A DNA stretch of 64,000 bases from positions 12,144,749 through 12,208,748 of the forward strand of contig CM045735.1 of NCBI GenBank assembly GCA_024760905.1. The letters are read 5' to 3'. The position numbers and the translations under genes are program-made. Positions 21,515 to 35,298 of this stretch are shown here, piece by piece (within the stretch, counting starts at the first letter, position 1; the number at the start of each line of letters is the position of its first letter). The DNA comes from Plotosus lineatus (lineage: Eukaryota; Chordata; Actinopteri; Siluriformes; Plotosidae). A model generated the notes under the pieces. The model did no database searches. It was given only the letters and a program-made list of their open reading frames with translations, and was not told where the DNA came from.

Positions 21515-24500
21515 TCTTCTTCTTCTTCTTTTCCTTTCGGCTTTTCCCTTCAGGGATCGCCGCAGCAAACCATCCGCCTCCATCTCACCCTATCCTCTGC
21601 ATCTTCTACTCTTTGTCCAACTACCATCATGTTCTTCTTCACCACATCCATAAATCTTATCTTTGGTCTTCCTCTAGGCCTTCTGCATGATAGTTCCAAC
21701 CTCAGCATCCTACTTCCAATATACTCACTATCCCTCCTCTGTACATGTCCAAACCATCTCAATCTAGCCTCTCTGACTTTGTCTCCAAAAGGTTTACATG
21801 GGCTGTCCGTCTGATGTACTCATTTCTGATCCTATCCATCCTCGTTACTCCCAAAGAGAACCTCAACATTTTCATCTCTGCTACCTCCAGCTCAGCCTCC
21901 TGTCTTTTCCCAAGGGCCACTGTTTCTAAACAATACAACATTGCTGGCCTCATCACCGTCTTGTACACTTTTCCCTTCATTCTTGCTGATACCCTTCTAT
22001 CACACATAACACCGGACACTTTTCTCCATCCATTCCAACCTGCCTGCACATGTTTCTTCACCTCTTTTCCACATTCTCCATTGATCTGGATTGTTGAGCC
22101 TAAGTACTTAAAATCCTCCACCTTCTTTATCTCTGCCCCCTGTAACCTCACCGTTCCTCTTGAGTCCTTGCCGTTCACACACATGTATTCTGTCTTACTG
22201 AGGCTTACCTGCATTCCCCTCCTTTCCAGGGCATACCTCCACCGCTCTAGATTTTCCTCCACTTGTTCTCTGCTCTCACTACAGATCACAATGTCATCTC
22301 AAAACATCATCGTCCATGGAGATTCTTGTGTAACCTCGTCTGTCAGCCTGTCCATCACCATAGCAAACAAGAAGGGGCTGAGAGCTGACCCTTGATGCAG
22401 TCCCACCTCCACCTTGAACTCTTCTGTCACACCGACAGCCCACCTCAGCACTGTCTTACATCTCTCATACATGTCCTGCACCACTCTAACATACTTCTCT
22501 GCCACTCCAGACTTCCTCATAGAATACCATAGTTCTTCTCTCGGCACCCTGTCATATGCTTTCTCCAGATCCACAAAAGCACAATGCAGCTCCCTCTGAC
22601 CTTCTCCGTACTTCTCTATTAACATCCTCAAAGCAAACATTGCATCTGTGGTGCTTTTTCTTGGCATCTAACCAAACTGTTGTTCACAAATGCTGACCTC
22701 TGCCCTTAGTCTAGATTCCACTATTCTTTCCCATAACTTCATCGTATGGCTCATCAACTTTATCCCTCTGTAGTTGCCACAACTCTGCACGTTTCCCTTG
22801 TTCTTAAAAATGGGCACAAGCACACTTCTCCATTCCTCCGGCATCTGCTCACTCTCTAAGACCTTGTTGAATATTCTTGTCAGAAAATCTCCTGTTACCT
22901 CCCCTAGACACTTCCATACCTCCACCGGTATGTCATCAGGACCAACTGCCTTTCCATTCTTCGTCCTCTTCAATGCCCTCCTCACTTCACTCTTACTAAT
23001 CTTTGCTACTTCCTGGTCCTCAACAGTCACCTCTTCTACTCTTTTTTCTCTCTTATTTTCCTCATTCATCAGCTCTTCAAAGTACTCTTTCCATCTTTCC
23101 AGCACACTTCTGTCATCAGTCAATACATTTCCCTCTCTGTCCTTTATCAATCTAACTTGCTGCACGTCCTTCCTATCTCTATTTCTCTGCTGTGCCAACC
23201 TGTATAAATCATTTTCTCCCTCCTTACTTTCCAACCGAGCATACAAGTCATCAAACGCGCTCTGTTTGGCCTTTGACACTGCTACCTTTGCCTTACGCTG
23301 TGTCTCCCTGTACTCCTGTTTACTCTCTTCGGTTTTCTCAATGTCCCACTTCTTCTTAGTTAACCTCTTCCTTTGTACACACTCCTGCACTTCCTCATTC
23401 CACCACCAAGTCACCTTATCTACTTTCCATCCAGCTGACACACCAAGTATTCTCCTACCTGTCTCCCTGATCACATTAGCTGTAGTTGTCCAGTCATCTG
23501 GAAGCACTTCCTGACCACCCAAAGCCTGTTTCAACTCCTCCTTGAAGACAACCCGACACTCTTCCTTTTTCAACTTCCACCACTTTGTCTTCTGCTCTGC
23601 CTTTGCCTTCTTCACCTTCCTCACCATCAGCATCATCCTGCACACCACCATCCTATGCTGTTTGGCAACATTCTCACCTGTTACTACTTTGCAGTCACTG
23701 ACTTTCTTTAAATTACATCGCCTACACAAGATGAAGTCGACCTGTGTACTCCTACCTCCACTTTTATAAGTCACCCTATGCTCCTCTCTCTTCTGGAAGA
23801 ACGTATTCACCACAGCCATTTCCATCCTTTTTGCAAAATCTACCAACATCTGTCCTTCTGCGTTCCTGTCCTGGATACCAAACCTACCCATCACTTCCTC
23901 GTCCCCTCTGTTTCTTGCACCAACATGTCCATTGAAGTCTGCCCCAATGACCACTCTTTCACCTCTGGGGGTACTCTGCATCACTTCATCTAACTCCCTC
24001 CAGAATCTCTCCTTCTCTTCTCGCTCACATCCTGTCTGTGGGGCATAAGCACTAACAACATTGACCATCACACCTTCAATTTCTAACTTGAGACTCATCA
24101 CTCTGTCTGACACTCTTTTCACTTCTAGAACATTCCTGACAAACTCCTCCTTCAAGATGACTCCGACTCCATTTCTCTTCTCATCCACACCATGATAAAA
24201 CAGCTTAAACCTGCTCCTATGCTTCTAGCCTTGTTACCTTTCCACCTGGTTTCCTGAACACACAGTATGTCCACCTTACTCCTCTGCATCATGTCAGCCA
24301 GCTCTCTACCTTTTCCTGTCATAGTTCCAACATTCAAAGTCCCTACTTTCAGTCCTAGACTCATGCCTTTCCTCTTCTCTCTCTGGCAACGGACACGCCT
24401 CCCGCCTCTCCTTCTTCGACGTCTTCGACCAACAGTAGTCCAATTTCCATCAGCACCCTGTTGGTTGACGGCACTGATGGCGGTCGTTGTTAACCCGGGC

Positions 24501-24670
24501 CTCGACCGATCTGGTATGTCATTCTTTCTTGTGATTCGCATAGTTTATTTGGCATTTGTTTTACGCCGGATGCCCTTCCTGACGCAACCCTCTGCATTTA
24601 TCCGGGCTTGGGACCGGCGTGAGGGAGAGACACTGGTTTGTGCCCCCCCCCCCCTCAAGGCTGCATTAGG
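21515..24670 (-). pseudogene. RTE-clade LINE, nearly full length, inactive
   Basis: About 3.15 kb, close to the usual RTE length. A 5' UTR-like part (24670-24545) precedes an APE endonuclease (LKVGTLNVGTMTGKGREL and ILCVQETRWKGNKA at about 24400-24230, then VVIGADFNGHVGARNRGDEE and TQVDFILCRRCNL). The RT follows: NGKAVGPDDIPVEVWKCLGE, MPEEWRSVLVPIFKNKG, CGNYRGIKLMSHTMKLWERI, FVDLEKAYDRVPREELW, then the post-RT block to RWRRMVCCGDP and the purine-rich 3' end. Breaks: a frame change at about 24190-24150, a stop at 22668, the FADD block replaced by F-stop-DD at 22299-22287, and a frameshift near 21760. Confidence 0.9.
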
Positions 24671-25294
24671 ATGTGAATTACAGAAGTAAATAAATAATAA
24701 TAAATAAACAAGAGCAACAACAAAGGGAAGCTACAGTATACAATGAGAAAAGAATAGAAAGTATCACATGCTAAGTTTCTTCCCTTTTGCTTATAGCTAA
24801 ATGTTCATGTTTCAGTATTTATACTGATTCTGCATCATCAGCAGAATCACACCACAGAATATTGAAATGCAGTTTCAGGGTTTTATAGATAGTAAACAAG
24901 ACAAACATGTAAATAGACATAAAACAGCAATTTCTTTGATGAACATTAACAAACAGTCAATCTCAATCTCAATTTTAAAATTAATTAATTATGTAATTGG
25001 TATATACTCCCTGGGACCGGTCCAATCTGATCTTGTGATGGTCGACATTATTATATACTTTTAGGAAACATTAAGGCCTGATTAGTCTGCTGTCTCTGAA
25101 TTAAAGAAAAAAAATTCTGAGTGAATGAGGCATGAATCAAAACAACAGATACTGCAAGTTTGTCACTAGAAGCAAGCAGCGTCATCATTACCATGTTTAA
25201 CAATGGAAAAAACAATCTATAAAAATCCCCCCAAAGATTTTTTTAAGTGTGTGTATGCATGTAAACTTGTCTGTGTGAAAAAAAAAAAGAAAAA

Positions 25295-25302
<8 letters not shown>
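24671..25302. other. No recognised feature
   Basis: AT-rich non-coding sequence. Confidence 0.4.

Positions 25303-25363
<61 letters not shown>
25303..25363. repeat. (AT)n microsatellite
   Basis: Pure AT tract preceded by an A-rich run. Confidence 0.97.
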
Positions 25364-25366
<3 letters not shown>

Positions 25367-25460
25367 TAAGAGAAGAAGATGCAGAAGATAGGGTGAGATG
25401 GAGGCAGATGATTCGCTGTGGCGACCCCTGAAGGGAAAAGCCAAAAGGAAAAGAAGAAGA
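25364..25460 (+). mobile_element. RTE 3'-end fragment
   Basis: AGTGTAAGAGAAGAAGATGC, GGAGGCAGATGATTCGCTG, TGGCGACCCCTGAAGGG and GAAAAGAAGAAG: the last 97 bp of the RTE element, 5'-truncated next to the AT array. Confidence 0.9.
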
Positions 25461-27084
<1,624 letters not shown>

Positions 27085-27215
27085 GCTGTGTGCTGTTAAT
27101 GGTTGTGTGTGTTGGCACTGCATGGTTTGGTGAGCTGTTCAGGGTGTACCCTACTTTCAGCTTGCATTGGCTGAGGCATGATCCCCCCCTATCCAAATAA
27201 GTGACTGAGCAACTG
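27085..27215 (+). mobile_element. Old SINE tail remnant
   Basis: GAGCTGTTCAGGGTGTACCC, GCATTGGCTGAGGCATGATC and CCAAATAAGTGACTGAG follow the L2-like SINE tail order, much diverged. Confidence 0.45.
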
Positions 27216-27793
27216 TATATGTATGGCTCTAACTCTAAAATGGTAAATGTCAATTTATTTCTTGTATTTATTTACATTTTTATGCAATCCATTTAATTGT
27301 AGGTACCCATTCACTACCAGATATATTACATATGCCTAAAATACAGAGTTATCGTTTGAAAATTCAAAAAATTGCCACGATGTCTTTGTTATTCCTATGT
27401 GTGAGAGTAATGAGTAAACATCATCATCTTGATGGGTATGAGAGCACAGAACACTTGACTTTAGACTTTTCCCACTTTCTACTTATGGATGTTACAACCA
27501 GACTCAGAACCAAAACAAGATGTAAAAAGAGATAAGTCCACGAGCTGGGGTGGCTTTGCCGGGAAACCTTCTAATTCAGCTGAAATGGAATGGAAGATAA
27601 AGACACCCACTATTCACTGACGAAGATCCACCTTTAAAACTGAAAGTATACATTGTTGTCTTAATGGTTGCATTTCTATGCACACATAAAACAGACAAAA
27701 GTAGCATCTTGCAAAAGATAAATATAAATAAATAATTTACAGAACTATTGGCTGTGATTATCAACCCACTTTACCATAACACACAACACTCTT

Positions 27794-27796
<3 letters not shown>
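27216..27796. other. No recognised feature
   Basis: No coding or repeat signature recognised. Confidence 0.4.

Positions 27797-27879
<83 letters not shown>
27797..27879. repeat. (TA)n followed by T run
   Basis: A TA tract of about 63 bp joined to 19 T. Confidence 0.97.
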
Positions 27880-27881
<2 letters not shown>

Positions 27882-28219
27882 GTACTGTAGTTTTTAATGG
27901 GTTATCTCTATTCTTTAATCAGACAAAGCTGGTTTTAGTCGTTATAGCCCTGTGTTCCGAAGGTCCATTGGTCCAACAGTTAGAGCTCATTGGTGCGATG
28001 GATCTAAATCTCACAAACTGAATGGAGTAGGTTTTCCAACTGATTTACGCATTCTGCCCATCCTATATGTGAAGAGCTGTCAGTCCAATGAGCGCTCAGA
28101 CTACAGAGGCAGCTCTGTTAGGCTAACAGCTAAGATGCTGATATTTTGGTCAATACTTGTTAAGGCTAAGGATGCATTCTGAGTGAGCCTAAAAATGAAA
28201 GGTGCATCTTGTGCATGTG
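27880..28219. other. No recognised feature
   Basis: Nothing identified. Confidence 0.4.
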
Positions 28220-28257
28220 AGAGAGAGCAAGAGACAGAGAGAACGAGGGAGAGAGAG

Positions 28258-28303
<46 letters not shown>
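28220..28303. repeat. (GA)n microsatellite
   Basis: Purine tract, interrupted to 28255 and pure GA to 28303. Confidence 0.97.
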
Positions 28304-28307
<4 letters not shown>

Positions 28308-28888
28308 TGGTTTTTAATAAATTACTTGTTTTTCTTTGATGCCTAGACCCAGAGACTATTTGATTAGGTGACAGTGACAGTATGCTCGACCCTGCAATCA
28401 CTGATTTATGGTTAAAAAAGGAAAAGAAGAATGAAAAACCATGTTCTTGCTATACTAACTCATGGGTTCCTGATTGGGGTCGTGTTTTTAAGACTTATTT
28501 CTAGGTTGAGTCTCAGTGATGGGTCATTGAATAGGGCTCTCGGTTTCTGATCGGAAGGTTCAAGTAAAAGCCCCAGGCCTGCCAGCTGCCACTATTGAAC
28601 CCCTGAGCATCCATAGAACAGAACCAAAACAAGATATAAAATTACTAATAAAAATATATTCCGCATGTGAGCCAGAAAATCGTTCGATTTAACCAGAATG
28701 AACCGATGTGATAAAAGACGTAATCTACTTTCAAACGAATAGGTACCTTTTAATTACTGAAAGGAATATTTATAGGACATGTCAAGGAGAAGATTGAAGA
28801 GGCTGTTTTGTACTTTTAAATTGGTGTTAAAACCTTAGCTTGGACTTTTGAAGAAAAATCCTATTTTTCATTTGTTGAGTACTTCCCA
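28304..28888. other. No recognised feature
   Basis: Nothing identified. Confidence 0.4.
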
Positions 28889-28924
28889 GGAAAAAGCCGA
28901 AAGGAAATGAAGAAGAAGAAGAAC
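28889..28924 (+). mobile_element. RTE 3'-tip fragment
   Basis: GGAAAAAGCCGAAAGGAAAT followed by GAAGAAG repeats; directly joined to a MITE fragment. Confidence 0.6.
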
Positions 28925-29252
28925 AACAATTAAACATTCCAAAACAATGCATAAGATGTAAATAAAATATAAATAGACACACATACAGACGCAAACGCAG
29001 ACACAGATGCACACCTCACATAAAAATAAGTCGTTTTGTTGGGAGGTTTTGGGTTGTTTTTCTTGTTTTTGGATTTTTTTTTTTTTTTTTTTTTTGTATA
29101 ATTGACCTTGTTTTATGGCATTTTCCTTAACTTTCTCCCTATTTTCCCTTAATTTCCTTATTTTTTAATTTTTTCTATGAATATTTTTGAAAAACCCGAG
29201 ATGCACTGAGGCCGCAGAAACTGAAGGACAAAGTAGCGAGGGATCACTGTAT
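28925..29252. mobile_element. Tigger-type MITE, one end missing
   Basis: Family core AATGCATAAGATGTAAATAA and the T-rich middle; intact end GTAGCGAGGGATCACTG, then TA. Confidence 0.85.
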
Positions 29253-29271
29253 ATATATTCGCCTCCCCATA

Positions 29272-29612
29272 GGGCAGTGGTGGCCTGGTGGTAAAGGTGC
29301 TGAATCACTGATCCTAAGGTTTGGGGTTAAGCCCCACTCTCCACGGGTTGGCACTGTCCCCCCCAGTGCAGCCAACTGGGTTATCAAGGGCCGCCATGTC
29401 TCTCACTGTCTATGGTGAGAGGTTCATATAAAAGAACCTTTGCTGACTTTCGAAAAGAGTTAGCTGAAAAGCCATCAGTGTGTTTCCACCCTGTGATGGC
29501 CTGGCAAACTGTCCAGGGTGTACTCTGTCATAGCCCGGAGTTGACTGGGATGGGCGCCAAACCTCCTCGTAACCCTAATTAGGATTAAGCAGTTACAGAA
29601 AATGAATGCATG
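29272..29612 (+). mobile_element. SINE-A, nearly complete, L2-like tail
   Basis: Head GGCAGTGGTGGCCTGGTGG; the B-box has decayed to GGGGTTAAGCCCC. Tail ends CCTAATTAGGATTAAGCAG then ATGAATG. Confidence 0.88.
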
Positions 29613-29994
29613 GATATAATTTACATTTCAATTATTACAACCATTAAATAAGGTCAAAGTGTCAACAATACAGTTCACACCCAAAAAGAATGCAGGGAAT
29701 TGTTCAACAAGAGGAGGCAGACCTTGACAGGATGGAGACAAGACACCACATAGATAATGTGTGTAACAGACAGAGCTAGTGTGTGCTATCAGTATGTGAA
29801 CCATCTTTCAATAACTCATTAGGAACATGAGAAAATTTGAAATGTAATTATAAATAATACTATGAATAATTAAAAGAAAGCTTCAAACGCTCTGCTCATG
29901 ATCAGGGACGATGAACTTATTTGTGCAGTTGATCCAGTATTTTGAGTGAGTCCACACTGTAGTATCCAGTCATAATCTTCTTTCTCCATTAGTA
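29613..29994 (+). other. Upstream region of mettl27
   Basis: No clear TATA or CpG-rich promoter seen in the 380 bp before the start codon; a 5' UTR must lie here or in an unseen upstream exon. Confidence 0.35.
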
Positions 29995-30111
29995 ATGGCA
30001 GATACGGAGACCTTCACAGATGTGAGGAAGAGAGTTTGTTTAGCCCAAAAAGACACAGGGCTCACAGAGAAGGTTGCAATCTACAACTCTGTCGCTGATA
30101 ACTATGAACAG
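29995..30111 (+). CDS. mettl27: mettl27 exon 1
   Basis: Codes for residues 1-39, ending in NYEQ. The donor is CAG|GTAACC, phase 0. It is followed by a short intron of 113 bp. Confidence 0.8.
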
Positions 30112-30864
30112 GTAACCGATTCAAGACAACAACACTACACACCTGTGGATGTTTATTGCTGTGGCGTGTCTCAGTACTGTTCCTGATTCTATATGTAATC
30201 AATGTGTTTGATATTCTTTTAAAGGACGCCACAATGTACGACTACCGTGCTCCTTTTTTAGCTGCGGAATGCATTGCTTCCCACTTCACCAGTGACAAAG
30301 AGAAAGCTATTATTCTGGACGTGGCCTGTGGGACTGGTTTGGTCTCTGGACATGTAAAGAGAACTTTTTTCATGGTTTAATTTTATTTTTAGGTGCTTAT
30401 TGTATTTTAAATGTATATGGTGGAGTCTTGAAAATACCCTAAATGGTTGTATTTCTGCAGCTGAAGAAGATGGGGTTTCGTCACTTCGTGGGAGTGGATG
30501 GAAGTGAGAAAATGTTAAAGTTGGCTACAAAAACAGGTCTTTATCAGGAGCTGAAGCAATGCATACTGTGTCAGGATCCCTTGCCTGTGCAAGATGGTAA
30601 CATATTTTTCTTGTGCAGTCTATATTTCCCTTTAACTTAATGTGAGGTCAGTACAAGGAAATTCCAGGCCAAGGATTTGATTATTTATTATTATTTCTTA
30701 CTGCAGCATGGTTGAGCTCTGGAATTTCCCTGGACTGAGGTTGATAGTATACTTGTTATATGGCATTAATCTTATTATATGGTATTAAGCCTTATGCACA
30801 CACACATATATATATATATGTGTGTGTGCATAAGGCTTAATACCATACGGCTTAATACCATATA

Positions 30865-30962
<98 letters not shown>

Positions 30963-30980
30963 TGTGTGTGTGTATGTATA

Positions 30981-31040
<60 letters not shown>

Positions 31041-32345
31041 CAGTGCATTCTCAACTTATGAAAGTGGCAATAAAAGAGGTGAAGAAACATGTGCAGGCAG
31101 GTTGGAATGGTTGGAGAAAAGTGTCTGGTGTGATGTGTGATAGGAGAGTATCGACAAGAATGAAAGGAAAAGAAGTGTACAAGACGGTAGTGAGGCCAGC
31201 GATGTTGTATGGTTTAGAAACAGTGTCACTGAAGAAAAGACAGGAGGCAGAGCTGGAAGTAGCAGAGATGAAAATGTTGAGGTTCTCTTTGGGAGTAACG
31301 AGGATGGATAGGATCAGGAATGAGTACATCAGAGGGACAGCACATGTAAGAGATTGTGGAGACAAAGTCAGAGAGGCTAGATTGAGATGGTTTGGACATG
31401 TACAGAGGCGGGATAGTGAGTATATTGGTAATAGGATGCTGAGGTTGGAACTACCAGGCAGAAGGCCCAGAGGAAGACCAAAGAGAAGATTTATGGATGT
31501 GGTGAAGGAAGACATGAAGGTAGTTGGAGTGAGAGAAGAAGATGCAGAGGATAGGGTGAGATGGAGGCAGATGATTTGCTGTGGCGACCCCTGAAGGGAA
31601 AAGCCGAAAGGAAAAGAAGAAGAAGTAGTTATTCCGAAGTCACGCTAGTAGGGGTACCTGGTCCTTCATTCGCGAAAAATCTGCTATGTCAGCGTACATA
31701 CACGGGGGCCACTTCGATCAGGCATCATTTTCTGTCTCCCAGCCATCTTCAAGTCCCAAGGGGTCGGGAATTGTCACGCTTTCCTCATCCACTTCAAATG
31801 TCAACAAGCTGGCATAGTCACGTTGGATTTGTTTAGATTCCTCGACCTTTGACAAAACTATAGGTAGCTTTTGTAACGTCGCCGGAAATGCAAGCACAAC
31901 AAGTTCATCTTTACGCTTGCGGGAACAACCGGTAAGACCCGTACGTATACAATATGCTCAAAGGAACTTTCCATAAATTGAACATATCTATAGTGCAGTT
32001 ATCATCCACATCAAGGTTTATTTCCGCCATATTGGTAGCTTGTTTGGTAGTCGTGATCCCATGATGCCGTGCGTTTTTACGTCGGATTCCCTTCCTGTCA
32101 CAACCCTTTTAGCAAGGGACAGAAACATGCTGACAGCTTTGCAGCCTACTCTTTACGAAAGTCAGCAATGGTTCTTTTACATGCCTCTCACCATAGACAG
32201 TGGCGATAACCCACTTTGATAACCCAGTTAGCTGCCCTGGGGGTTCCAGTTAACAGCACTGGGGGGATGCAAAAAACAACAACAACAACCAAACAAACTA
32301 CTTACATTTTTATGTGAGGTACGCATCTAAGTGTGTGTGTGTGCA

Positions 32346-32391
<46 letters not shown>

Positions 32392-33008
32392 TGTGTGTGT
32401 ATGTGTGTATACGTGTGTGTGCGTCTGTATGTGTCTATTTATATTTTATATTTTATTTACATCTTATGCAGTATTTTTGAATGTTTAATTGTTATTATAA
32501 GCGTTTATAGCGTTAAATATATAATTATATATAAATCGGAAGGTGGCCCAATTGTCTCATCCCTTTGAAAAAGAGTCTGGGGACTTCACTCCCTTTCAAA
32601 CATGCTCTCACTGAATCCCACTGCCTCCAGCATTATATGATTATAAGTCGTGTCACCATGAACGCAGGCAAACACTTTCTCATTTTGCCCAATTTAATCT
32701 CAGGAAGTTAAAGAGCAGAAATGTTTTTTGCTACGAAACCTGATGTGTAAATCGTACATTTGCAATACATATCACCCACTAGTCAACACTTGCTAATACA
32801 GAAGACTTGTAGATCAGGGGTCCCCAACCAATTGGCTCAATTATTACCGGTCCGCAAAATAAATAATTAATTATTTCCGTTTTATTGATTATCTCAGTCC
32901 GAACGATCTTTACTTTTGAAAAACTTTTATTTTGAAAAATGACCGGATTACATGTCAGTCGCCACGAGCCCGCTTCTTCTTTTCACTCGCACCAGAAATC
33001 ACATGCGC

Positions 33009-33090
<82 letters not shown>

Positions 33091-35258
33091 GTGTGTGTGT
33101 GTCCGTGTGTGTGTGTCCGTGTGTGTGTGCGCGGGCGTGCACATGTGTTGACCATGTCTTCTTAGCAGAGTTATAATCTTACAAATGTTTATGGAAGGTC
33201 AAAAGCAATGAGCATACTCAACAACTCATGAAACAACAGTAACTTTGCCCTTTACACAAAAAGCATTATGGGAGATGCAGCTCCATAATAGCCACTGGGA
33301 GGGAGCTGCGTCATCCCTTCTACCCAATGGGAGGCCAGCGGGGCGGGATGTTGGAAGATAGACAATTGGAGAGCAGCTCGTGCATTGTTTGAATGTTTGA
33401 ATGGCGCGTTTGGCGCGTTTCATAAGGATAACTTGTTTCGTATACAGAGACAAAATTTTTTCGAAAATGTTTTTCGTAACCTGGATTTTTCATATGATGA
33501 GGTACCACTGTACTAATAAAATACAATCAAACAGTAAATTTACAATTATAAATCTGGTTGAATGCTGCAATGGCCTGTCGAGCTGTCCATTGTGTACTCT
33601 GGTCTCGTCCAAAGTCGGCTGAGATGGGACACAGCCTCCCCGTGACTCTAATAAGGGTGAAGTTGTTCAGAGATTGAATGAATGAATCGGATTGAATGTT
33701 TCCTGTTTATTAATATAAATTTTCTCTGAATATAAGTGCTGTATTCACATTTCTTTGCTACCCAGTATTGTAAATGTTTTACTAAACCTATTTATTTCTT
33801 TATTTCAGGGTCCTTTGATGTTGTAGTAATGGTGGGAGCTCTGAGTATTGGGAATGTACCAGCAGTGATCATCAAGGACCTCTGTCAAGCCACCAAGCCC
33901 GGTAGACACATCCCAATCAATACTTCATGCACATTCACATCTCACCATAAAATCAGTCCATTTGCTCAAAAGTTCTGTACTAAATATACTGCTAATTATC
34001 GTTATAAATTAAATAAGGGGTCATTTGATAAATTCAGAACAGACAGTCCAGAGAAATTAACAAAAAGTTGAAGGTAGCATCTTAAAAATGAAGTTCAGAT
34101 AAAACCAGCAGTAAACTCTGATGTATATATTAAGGATGTACTTATTGCTTTACAGGATATTTATGGACTTTCATACAGGGATCCCTCGGTACCTCGCGCT
34201 TCAATTCATGCGGCTTCAGTGCATCTGTTTTTTTTTTATATTCATTGAATTAAAAATAAGGAAATTAAGGAAGAATTGGGGAAAATTTTAAAGAAAATGC
34301 CACAAAAACAAGGCCAATTATGCAAAAAAGATAAACTCTAAACAAAGAAAAACAACCAAAAAAAAAACAACAACCCAAAACCCCCCAACAAAACTACTTA
34401 CATCATATGCATTCTTTTTGAATGTTTAATTATTATTATAAGCATTTATAGCATTGAATATGTATTTATCGATATTATATACACAGATACAATTACGTAT
34501 ACATCAGTATTGGGGGTTGATCCTACTTTGAGGAGTTTGGAAACTGCCTTCGGGGGAGGGGTCTCAGTCCCAATTAACCATGAGAAGTGAGGTATCCCTG
34601 TATTATATATTAAGAAATGTATTGTTTATCTTCCCTGAGCACTTAATTCCACAGGGCCAGGCTAGTTTCTTTTGGATTGTACACATGCAAATCAACAATT
34701 TGCAAGTTACCTGCAGACCCTGTGAGGAGTTTTGGGGTTATTAGAGACTTCTTTTGACTTTAAATTGTCTTCTCCTGGGCTGGGGAAGCCAGCTCTGTAC
34801 AAAATAGCAGTCATTTGAAATCTGAGGCACTTGTAGGTTAGCTTTTGAACAATTCATTGCGAAAAATTTTACTTCAATTTAATTTAAAATTCTTTTGCCA
34901 TTTTCAAAGGCATCCCAAGGATCATTAAATCTTTGCATATTGACACCACGCCCTGAGACAACCTACATGTGCTGAAGGTTGTAATCAGTGGAAACTGATC
35001 TGCAACACCTGATTCTAATTTTATGGTGGATAAATTTAAAGGTATACACGGATCCCTCACTTTCCGCAGTTTATTGGGACCAAGTTCCCCCCCTCCCGCG
35101 ACCACCTAATTCTGTGAAGTAGGATCAACCCCCACGACTGACATATGCGTACATGTATATGTGTATATAATATCAATAAATACATATTCAGCACTATAAA
35201 TGCTTATAATAACAATTAAACATTCAAAAATAATGCATAAGATGTAAATAAAATATAA

Positions 35259-35298
<40 letters not shown>

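Noticed and set aside
22774..23514. 246-codon + strand open frame
   Set aside because: It is the antisense of the RTE reverse transcriptase, low-complexity Ser/Leu/Phe-rich, with no family match. Similar antisense frames occur at 5390-6130, 21745-22395 and 31051-31515.
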